From positions 8,715 through 23,135 of the forward strand of contig SGPL01000492.1 in the NCBI GenBank assembly GCA_004802705.1: DNA of 14,421 nucleotides, given 5' to 3'. Positions 8,367 to 14,421 of this stretch are shown in pieces. Source of the DNA: Bondarzewia mesenterica. Lineage: Eukaryota > Basidiomycota > Agaricomycetes > Russulales > Bondarzewiaceae. The position numbers and the translations under genes were made by a program. Every line of letters begins with the position of its first letter. Positions within the stretch are counted from its first letter, which is position 1. Below the pieces are notes generated by a model. The model ran no database searches and was not told the DNA's origin. It saw only the letters and a list, made by a program, of their open reading frames with translations.

Positions 8367-8724
8367 TCTCGTGAAAACCAATGACCAAAGTGAAGTCATC
8401 GACAGCAAGATCACGGAACTCGCGCGGATACCACCCATCTGTGTGTGTTTTCGATTTTTTTTGATGCCCATTTCTGACGTCGGGGGATGAAAGTCGCGGT
8501 CCCATGCCCAGTGCGACATGATTAATGTCACGGATGCTCTGAGAGACATCCGGCATACACCGCGTTGCGGAGGGCGAGGTGTGTGCAAGTGTGTGCTTGG
8601 TGAAATGACTCGGTGAACGACAGTGAGAAGAAGTTCTGCGTCCCACAGACGAAATGACGAACGCGTGGTCTTCCCCTACGACGGGCGGGGGCTCGTGCTT
8701 TGCCCACAGCAACCCCGCGCACAC
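8329..8724 (-). CDS. Unrecognised minus-strand ORF, coding-like 3' part
   Basis: This 131-codon frame has an unremarkable first half (Ser/His/Thr-rich) and a protein-like second half: MPDVSQSIRDINHVALGMGP, then YPREFRDLAVDDFTLVIGFH and EIRADQIPLSKLE. It lies 49 bases downstream of the 235-residue gene on the same strand and in the same frame. It may be further exons of that gene, a separate gene, or a decayed fragment. It overlaps the plus-strand small gene by 38 bases, so both cannot be fully right. A possible short intron ending CACACAG lies near 8420. No domain identified. Confidence 0.28.
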   Translation of the reverse strand: MCAGLLWAKHEPPPVVGEDHAFVISSVGRRTSSHCRSPSHFTKHTLAHTSPSATRCMPDVSQSIRDINHVALGMGPRLSSPDVRNGHQKKSKTHTDGWYPREFRDLAVDDFTLVIGFHEIRADQIPLSKLE

Positions 8725-8772
8725 GAAAACTGTTCGTGGGAAGCTTTTTGATGTTTACTATTACTGCGGCCG

Positions 8773-9694
8773 TCATGACGCAGGCCAAAGATCGACGTAC
8801 GCGTCCAGAATATACGGAACATGGAGAGTTGCCTCAGCGTCAGGTGAGACACCGTTAGAGTGATGCCACCCCTCGCGCTCCTCGAACACGAGGACGCTGT
8901 CGACGACAGCACCGCGGAACATCCAGCTATCGTCAGATTGGAAGAGACCACTTGTGGACATGAGGACATCGGAAACGTCCGTCCCCGTTCTGGTATCTTG
9001 ACCTGACTTTCAAAAAGTGAGTCGTGGTCTTTGCATTTTGGATGGTGGAGCCGCGAGCGTGTAATTTTCAATTTAATTTAAAAAGAATGCGTAAAGAATT
9101 CGCTGCTCACGAGCAGACAAGAGAGTCATCTGGGAAACTGCAGCACAGGGTGAAAATGGACCCAAGCCGGCACTGTTCTAGAAGCATCAAAGCACTCGCA
9201 GTTTGCGAAGTCGATTCGCGTTTTGTGGCCACTACGTCCTGTAATGCCTGCAGAGCCGGCCCATCGTTCGCTTCACCCAACATGGGCTCGCTGGTGACCA
9301 TATAGTCCCACCCCCGATCAATACAATATACCAGAAAACTCGCTCCAAGTCCCTTTCCTTGCCCTCCAAGACGTGGTGTCCTTGAGAGCGCTTGTTGAAA
9401 AGGCTTGGAAAGGCCAATGATTTTGGGGAGATGGAGTAGAATTTCGATCGATTAGGGTGTCGGCTTCTGCACTAGCGGTTCTGTATTAGCTCTTACCAGT
9501 ATACATGGTAATTTCCACATGCCACACTCTCGGGATGGGTCGTCACCTTGAATCAAACGTGAGGGTCGAAAGGGGTCGAAGCTAGTCGAAGGCATCGGGC
9601 AAAGACTCAAGTCACGAAGTTGTTCGCGCCTATTCGCGCGTCCTGACGCGACGGCATCACGTGCAGGACAATGGATAGTAGACCCTCCTGCCAT
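8773..9694 (-). CDS. Unrecognised three-exon gene (235 aa model)
   Basis: A by-eye model closes without a stop: exon 1 9694-9497, exon 2 9403-9111, exon 3 8989-8773, 708 nt in total. Intron 1 (93 nt) has a consensus donor CTG|GTAAGA, two CTAAT branch-like sites and ends CCAAG. Intron 2 (121 nt) starts GTGAGC and ends ACCAG. Exon 2 reads smoothly as protein: ALSRTPRLGGQGKGLGASFL, then VYCIDRGWDYMVTSEPMLGE and a helical LQALQDVVATKRE. Exon 3 gives DVLMSTSGLFQSDDSWMFRG, then VVDSVLVFEEREGWHHSNGV and HVPYILDAYVDLWPAS. QGKGLG resembles the acyl-CoA loop of GNAT acetyltransferases, but the surrounding residues do not confirm this. Exon 1 is less convincing, and the frame of exon 2 is also open upstream to 9451. 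No Ns occur here. It could be a gene or a recent pseudogene. Confidence 0.42.
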
Positions 9695-10028
9695 TGGCCG
9701 ACAGCGAGGTACCGTCTGGTACCGTTCCTCAGAGTTTTTTGTCTTTTATCGATGTGTTATCTCTTCCCTGCACTTCTTGCTTCAAAATATGACTTCAATT
9801 GAATTTTCATGGAAACAAGCAAAAGAGAATAGCCTCTAAGAATGAAATCAGGAATTGCCGACGCACAGCGATGCATGACATCAAGAGCCTTGTAAGGAGA
9901 CACTCTGAATGGTATTGGTAAAAAGGAAGGGGGAAAGTCTAAATCCGATCGATAACGAACCGCGGAAAATGTGAGTGACCTTTCTTTCTCCATTGAGGGT
10001 CATGTTTACCTGGCACCTCCCCTTCACT
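9695..10028. other. Intergenic stretch between two minus-strand genes
   Basis: This must hold the 5' region of the 235-residue gene and the 3' untranslated region of the zinc-finger gene. A 78-codon minus-strand frame (9757-9993) shows no protein-like character. An 18-base string, atgtttacctggcacctc (10002-10019), recurs inside the decayed zinc-finger copy at 13319-13336. Confidence 0.5.
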
Positions 10029-11422
10029 TCAACCCTCGACAATCATCGCCTCCATATCTCCTGCTGCCCTCCTTGCACCACACCCCCCATCCTCGCGAAC
10101 GTGCATCCTCTCATGGACGAGGAGGGAATCCTCACGAGTGACCTGGGCCCCGCAATACCGGCACTTGTATGCGGGCGATGTGCTGTGCGCCTTGGCCGAC
10201 TGCAGGTGTCGTTGGAGGTCATAAGATCTCCCGAATCCCGTACCGCATTCCATGCACCAGGCTTTGGGCGGCTTGGGACTCTTCCGCTTCGGTTTGATGC
10301 CGCTCCCAGTCTTCCGCCTCTTGACCGGTGGCAGAGCTTCGGCCCCATATTGGGACTTCAGCGCATTGCTGGGGGATGACGGCGCGTTTGCGAGGGCGCC
10401 TTCCTCGTGCTCGCACTCCTGCGATTTGTTGAAGTTCATTCGTGGGGCCTGAGAATCCGCACGCTGCTCGCTCTGAGATGCGAGGTCCATGCGCGCGACA
10501 CCCTTCCCCTTCCTGCTCCCGTCTTCCATATCGAGCTGATACGAGATGATGGGCGGCGGCGGCGGCGGCAGAGACACCCTGTTCTTGCCGTCGCGGACGT
10601 ATCTGCTGATGGGCTGGGATCTGTGCGCGCTTACGTTCTGGGTTTGCGCAAATGCGGGAGGCGCGCACCCCGCGTGTGTATGTGCATACCTGGATGATTG
10701 GATCGCTTGGCTGGGACCGGGCATCGACGTTACGAGAGGCTGAATCCCCCGAGCGATGCGATGTGCAGATCCATTTGAGGGAAGGCCATAGGCAGAGTCA
10801 GGGACGCTCGGAGAGCGGTGGCTACTCAGCGCTGAACCAATAGGATATGTTGATGTCCCGGTAGAGCTCACATCCAGCAGTAATGGGTAAGCGCGAGGGA
10901 TGGCGGCGTCGATGTCAGTAGCATATGGGTGGCCACGCTCTATTGGGGTACGTTGTAGTTCAACCGACGGCACTGCAGGCTGCGGGTAGAATCCATAGGA
11001 TGGTTGTTGCTGGGGAGCTCGATAATGCCCCGCAGTCAAAGTCGACGCCTGCGATGGGGTGAGTGGCGTCGTTGTCCCATGCTCTACTGGGGTACAGTGT
11101 AGTTCAATTGACGGCGCCACAGGCTGCGGGTTGAATCCATGGTATGATTGCTGCTCAGGAGCTTGATAATGTCCCACAGTCGAAGTCGAAGCCTGCGATG
11201 GGGTGAGTGGCGTCGTCGTCTATGAGCAAGATGTGAACTCACGACGTTGAAATTATTCAGCAGATCATATCCCACTCCGCTCTGGGGATTGTAAGTTCCA
11301 GTTGTCTCAGCAAGGAGGTTGGTCGTTTCCTGTTCGGTATTCTGAAAATGGGAACGAGCAATGTAGTCCATTACCCAGTCGAAATCATCGGAGACCCAAA
11401 AGTCTGGCTTGGGGGAGATCAT
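10029..11422 (-). CDS. C2H2 zinc-finger protein, probable transcription factor (445 aa, two exons)
   Basis: Exon 1 (11422-11276, MISPKPDFWVSDDFDWVMDY...) and exon 2 (11219-10029) flank a 56-nt intron, GTGGGA...CTCATAG, phase 0. I placed the acceptor there because the next residues, TTTPLTPSQAS, are repeated 48 residues later in the same frame. The start is the ATG at 11422. An upstream GTG at 11443 is not a plausible eukaryotic start. Residues 50-97 and 98-145 form a tandem repeat rich in Pro, Gln and Tyr. Then follow a disordered part with a six-Pro run, a basic nuclear-localisation-like stretch (PVKRRKTGSGIKPKRK, about 346-361), and two C-terminal fingers. Finger 1 has C371, C374, H387, H394, with an unusually long His spacing. 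Finger 2 has C402, C405, H418, H422. Two adjacent fingers plus a disordered N-terminus fit sequence-specific DNA binding in the nucleus. Targets are unknown. Parts of this gene recur, decayed, at 13075-13475. Confidence 0.83.
10932..11219 (-). repeat. 144-bp in-frame tandem duplication inside the zinc-finger gene
   Basis: Unit 1 (11219-11076) and unit 2 (11075-10932) each encode 48 residues of the pattern TTTPLTPSQAST-T-GHY-AP-QQ...GF-PQP..PS.EL..TP.E.G. They have diverged at about a quarter of positions but keep length and frame. Unit 1 begins exactly at the splice acceptor of the intron. Both units are Pro/Gln/Tyr-rich and probably disordered. Confidence 0.85.
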
Positions 11423-11804
11423 AGTAGTGTTGTCCTTTATCACAGTCGATGAATGGAATAAGAAGAAAACAGTTCGTCGACCGGATTGCTGTCGTGAGCG
11501 TATTGGGGAGGTATGTAGGTCCCTTGTATTCTTTTTGGTTTGTCAATTTAAAAGGGCGAAGGCAGACCGCTAGCCGTGTACGATTTCAACTCCGAGCGCC
11601 TTGTTGCTGGATCATCTGTTCTACGCGGATGGCAAAAGTGGTGCGGTCCCGCGGGTCTCACGTAAATTTCGACGAGATCGATTCCCGACTCCTTCGCCTT
11701 AGAACATGACCGGCTGACCGTTTAAAGAGGTGCATGCAGTTATGACGCGAGGTGGGTTTGCGATTGTCATTCGTGTGTTTGAAATTGACTATCTTTCATC
11801 GGAT
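11423..11804. promoter_or_regulatory. Upstream region of the zinc-finger gene
   Basis: This lies between the zinc-finger start codon and the end of the coding-like fragment to its right, both read on the minus strand, so it should contain the zinc-finger promoter and leader. A plus-strand frame at 11449-11709 is not protein-like. No clear TATA element or repeat was found. Confidence 0.4.
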
Positions 11805-12050
11805 TTACTTGTAGGCTATCAGACATTCTTTCAGAAAAAATCCCGAGACAAAAAACTTGCATAATTGTACACCTGACGGGCCAATCCGCATGCTCTCATA
11901 ATGTCGGCCAGCATTACATCCAGATGGCCCAGCATTCTGAATGACCATCACAGGTTGCCCGACAGNGAACCGACGNCCATCCTGGCCTTCTTCCCCGAGT
12001 NATATCAGTTGGTTTGTACGACTCCCACGCCAGTCGCCGATTTCATGATC
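11805..12050 (-). CDS. Coding-like exon of an unrecognised gene (81 codons, no start)
   Basis: This minus-strand frame is open from a TAA at 12051-12053 to a TAA at 11805-11807 and has no early ATG, so it would be an internal or last exon. It reads as ordinary globular protein: EIGDWRGSRTNQLI, then LGEEGQDGRRF and VGQPVMVIQNAGPSGCNAGR, then HYESMRIGPSGVQL. The end, LCKFFVSGFFLKECLIAYK, is Phe-rich. An acceptor-like CATAAG lies at its 5' edge. It may belong with the minus-strand reading at 12231-12641, which is in the same frame, but no consistent splice was found. No family is recognised. Three Ns fall inside it. Confidence 0.4.
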   Translation of the reverse strand, partial: DHEIGDWRGSRTNQLIXLGEEGQDXRRFXVGQPVMVIQNAGPSGCNAGRHYESMRIGPSGVQLCKFFVSGFFLKECLIAYK

Positions 12051-12230
12051 TTATGATCTTACGTNGGCACAGCTGGAGCTGGCATACATCGCCGGGGATG
12101 GAANGCCCCGATATAACAATGGCGCCGCGAATTTACACGTAAAACATCATCGTCGAACGGTGGCATTTGAGCAGTCCTAGTGTGAAACCTGGGTGGCTGA
12201 TCACNCATACCGTGCGTGCTATCAATGATT

Positions 12231-12641
12231 TTAAATTGCGTGTACATCTCTGATAGTTATGAAGTTGCCAATCTCAGACCGATGCGCCTCCTGCACATGC
12301 TTCGGATTTGTCGACACTGGCATCTGGTGGATGAGAGCTTGATNAGCATGTAATTGCCGTNGACCAGCCTTTTTCTTTTCCAACNGGCCGTNCTGCGGAT
12401 GCGCGTAAGTACATGTACATGCCTCAGTTATTCTGTTCTGTAACCGCTTAATGTTAACACCTGCGCAGGACGCGCAAACTGNTACGGTCTCAGGTCCGTG
12501 CATCGCTCTGGCACACTTCTCTCTTCTGCAATAAGTCGGCGGGACAGTTCCTAACACTCCAGCAACATCGCGCCGTACCTCTCTGGGGGCCGTCCATCCA
12601 TTGCGCGTAGACAACAATACAACAACATCAAAGCAATCCAC
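12231..12641 (-). CDS. Possible upstream exon(s) of the same unrecognised gene
   Basis: This 136-codon minus-strand frame starts MDCFDVVVLLSTRNGWTAPR and contains several Cys (YCRREKCARAMHG, VCASCAG, CTCTY). It ends in a more protein-like stretch, MPVSTNPKHVQEAHRSEIGN. A GTACAC donor just before the stop and a CACCCAG acceptor 57 nt later make a normal-sized intron, but no downstream frame fits it cleanly. It may be real exons with errors (five Ns), or decayed sequence. No domain is identified. Confidence 0.25.
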   Translation of the reverse strand: MDCFDVVVLLSTRNGWTAPREVRRDVAGVLGTVPPTYCRREKCARAMHGPETVXVCASCAGVNIKRLQNRITEACTCTYAHPQXGXLEKKKAGXRQLHAXQALIHQMPVSTNPKHVQEAHRSEIGNFITIRDVHAI

Positions 12642-12819
12642 GACATGGCCGAGTTGCGCAGCGCCTGCCTNTCGGTCCGCCTTTGCGATACTTCCATCCG
12701 TTGATTTCGGGCACTCCTCATTGGTCCATTAGCATGGAACTTAAAGCTTAAAAGGCCGAGTTACGAAATTTCTGTTTGGAAAGTCGTTGTCGTCGTCTTA
12801 GCCTTTGAAAGTATATACA
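12642..12819. other. Short gene-free spacer before the duplicated block
   Basis: No coding-like reading or RNA gene is seen. It separates the minus-strand fragment from the right copy of the duplicated segment. Confidence 0.4.
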
Positions 12820-12975
12820 CTGTCTATATGACATTGATAACGCCGCATAGGCCTGCCTTTTTGCCTCCTTTTTNCTCTCTTGCACGATTTCTCTGTGCAA
12901 TCTCCTGACTCAAGTTCTCTTCCACCTTCTTTTCCATTCCTCATCGATAGTCGATGACACCTTGTATGCCAACTC
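12820..12975 (+). repeat. Duplicated gene-start-like segment, right copy
   Basis: This matches 7780-7930 in order and orientation, with high identity in the core (TTTTTGCCTCCTTTTT, TTGCACGATTTCTCTG, CAAGTTCTCTTCC, TCATCGATAGTCGATGACACC). Where the left copy has the ATG of MVDDAL, this one has ATA followed by GTCGATGAC, so the putative start is lost. Small indels separate the copies. It is followed within 100 bases by a decayed piece of the zinc-finger gene, whereas in the left block about 2.1 kb intervene. Confidence 0.6.
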
Positions 12976-13074
12976 CCTAGTCTCTCGACGATCCATAAAT
13001 ATCTCTTCCTTTCACTCCTTTCCTCGCCCACAGCCCTCTATATGAATTCATCGCAGAGATGTATCCTCTCCGTG

Positions 13075-13475
13075 ATGGGTGGCGTTGGAACTATTTTGAT
13101 TCAGGCCTCCCGAATCACTCAGTGAGTCACATTCCATACGTTCAGGCCGTAGACAGCATCGCGACTCGCCCGTTTCGCTTTTGCGGATCTTGATACCATT
13201 TCGAGTCTTCCGCCTTCTGACTGGCTACGGACTCTCAGCTACCATTCTGGGACTTCATCTCGAGCTGTCGTGCTGTTCAAGGAGGCTNCCCTCCGGTTGG
13301 CCCAACGGGGGCGATTCGATGTTTACCTGGCACCTCAGTACTCAGTGCTGAGCCAATGGGATATGTCGATGGCCCGGTAGAGCTCTCGTCCAGCAATAAC
13401 GGGTAATCGCGAGGGATGGCGGCGTCGATGCCAGTGGCATATGGGTGGCCATGCTCTATTGGGGTACGTGCCATT
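13075..13475 (-). pseudogene. Decayed, internally deleted copy of the C2H2 zinc-finger gene
   Basis: Two blocks match the zinc-finger gene. The right block (about 13338-13475) encodes, minus strand, RTPIEHGHPYATGIDAAIPR then DYPLLLDESSTGPSTYPIGS, nearly the same as the parent protein just after its tandem repeat. The left block (about 13075-13260) matches the parent's region around finger 1 and the basic stretch at nucleotide level (CTCCCGAATC, CACATTCCAT, GAGTCTTCCGCC, GGGACTTCA). There the finger is broken by stops and shifts, and the finger Cys/His pattern is gone. About 450 bases present in the parent (10380-10830) are missing between the blocks, and an 18-base string found downstream of the parent gene sits at the junction. 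Homology ends abruptly near 13475, right after GGGGTACGT. Confidence 0.75.
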
Positions 13476-13691
13476 GGTATGCCAGAGGAGCAGCCGCATA
13501 CTTACATTGAATCGACACCACGCGCTCCGCTTCGGCGTTTGTTACCACCGACCCCTCGACGCACCCAGTGNGGCAGCATTCTCCGTTGTGCATTCGTCGA
13601 GGAAGAGGNNGAGGNGCTTTTTTCGTCGAGAAGCCCGGTACGTGCGATGGATAGATGAGGACGTCGTCTTCTTTCTGAGCTTCGTGAGTAA

Positions 13692-13868
13692 AGAACGTCG
13701 CACTTGCCAGAAAGACGGTGTCGGCTTTCTGAATGCNTTTCTCCGAAAGATGTTCAGACGGNCGAATGGCATCGACGATGGGTCAAATCTGAGGTCGACA
13801 GAGTTGAGGATTTCGAGGCGAGGGCTCAAATTGTGTGGCCTATGGACCCCACGCGNGCGAGGATTTGA
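13692..13868 (+). pseudogene. Short coding-like fragment, unrecognised
   Basis: A plus-strand frame open from 13692 to a TGA at 13866 reads TEWHRRW-type sequence: EWHRRWVKSEVDRVEDFEAR then AQIVWPMDPTRARI, charged and protein-like. An upstream exon is suggested by a consensus donor, CCCG|GTACGTGC at 13638, and an acceptor, TTGCCAG at 13710. Joining them in phase reads FFVEKPERRCRLSE into this frame, but upstream sequence is too N-rich to follow. A second donor-like GTGAGT lies at 13684. It could be the last exon of a small gene or a remnant. No family is recognised. Confidence 0.3.
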
Positions 13869-14421
13869 TGTGAGTATGTTCGAATACATACGCCATTCGT
13901 ATCGCGGAAGTAATTTTGTGTCGACACCCGATTTAGTATGTTCGTTGCTGGCCCGGATCGGGATGTCGGTGGTAAGCCTCGGCTTACACTTGCNTCCTTG
14001 AACGCTTTACCACTGTCATCGCCATCCCAGCGCAAGAGAGCCTACCCCATGGAAACCGATCCAGNCTGAAGCTTGAAGCNCGCTATGTCCATATTTCCGA
14101 AGATGTCATCATCATCCCGAAGTATCACGATTGTTCACAGACCCGTCGCCAGAAATGNACAACTTGCATATACNCCTCATCCAACTTTNTAAGGCTCAAT
14201 TCTTTATTCGTCCATCTTCTGGAAAAGTTGACAGCACGATTGAAAGCCTGCGCTTTACTTGGCCTTGACCGCAAAGTTTCCTAGTCACTTGGATATAAGT
14301 AGCCGACCCCATTCTGCCATTTCGCAGACAGAAAGTTCGACGGAATGNNCCNAAATGAAATCTTCTTCCACGGCGCACNAAACNAGTAATTNNGTGACAC
14401 CNNACTTGTNTAGGTNCNNNT
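13869..14421. other. Right contig end, no gene recognised
   Basis: Ns increase toward the end. Short frames occur on both strands without protein-like character. AGCTTGAAGC at about 14072 echoes the CTTGAAGC units at 7591-7619, but as a single copy it means little. Confidence 0.5.

Noticed and set aside
8435..8465. GTGTGTGTTTTCGATTTTTTTTG as a terminator or structured element
   Set aside because: It is plain low-complexity sequence with no stem, and fungal genes do not use such terminators.
8654..8863. A 69-codon plus-strand open frame
   Set aside because: It is antisense to exon 3 of the 235-residue model and to the 8329-8724 frame, with weaker protein character.
9757..9993. A 78-codon minus-strand frame downstream of the zinc-finger gene
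   Set aside because: Its composition is not protein-like, and it most likely lies in the 3' untranslated or intergenic region.
10541..10570. GGC repeat as a microsatellite of interest
   Set aside because: It only encodes a six-proline run in the zinc-finger protein and is too short to be notable.
1..14421. A search by eye for CRISPR arrays, transposase or reverse-transcriptase motifs, secondary-metabolite enzymes or a novel multi-gene system
   Set aside because: None was found. The genes are unrelated in type and orientation, and nothing supports a shared pathway.

Overview
The window looks like a contig of nuclear DNA from a filamentous fungus, most likely a mushroom-forming basidiomycete (Agaricomycetes). 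The evidence is short introns (about 52-57 nt in the clearest cases), Ser/Pro-rich disordered proteins, an HSP20 relic of the agaric type with an intron just before the RPRMD-type motif, and a small single-pass protein with the K-R-P-W-Y-R-T then TM then GGAVGGT layout common in that group. No bacterial operon, rRNA, tRNA, CRISPR array or complete transposon is visible. Ns are dense in the first 4 kb and the last 2.5 kb and almost absent in between (one N, near 8207). This looks like poorly covered contig ends, so frameshifts and odd stops in the flanks may be sequencing errors.

Layout. About 111-2684 (minus): a long Ser-rich protein spread over several exons and frames, running off the left edge. 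3500-5224 (minus): a 574-residue disordered Ser/Pro-rich protein, the cleanest long ORF. 5849-6151 (plus): an HSP20 relic that kept its intron but has two in-frame stops and no 3' half. 6443-7118 (plus): a two-exon, 175-residue single-pass membrane protein. 8059-8366 (plus): a short gene with an apparent one-base frameshift in a G run. 8773-9694 (minus): an unrecognised three-exon gene whose phases close to 235 residues. 10029-11422 (minus): a two-exon, 445-residue C2H2 zinc-finger protein with an in-frame 144-bp tandem duplication. 11805-12641 (minus): coding-like fragments of an unrecognised gene. 12820-13475: a shrunken, decayed copy of sequences that lie between 7780 and 10970. 13692-13868 (plus): a short coding-like fragment.

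The genes do not form a pathway or cluster. The strongest message is genome decay and local duplication. The right-hand 0.65 kb matches two separate pieces of the centre (a gene-start or promoter segment and parts of the zinc-finger gene) in the same order and orientation, with about 2 kb of intervening sequence missing. Product names are secure only for HSP20 and the C2H2 protein. The others are described by visible features, and gene models with introns were built by eye from GT/AG sites and reading-frame phase.
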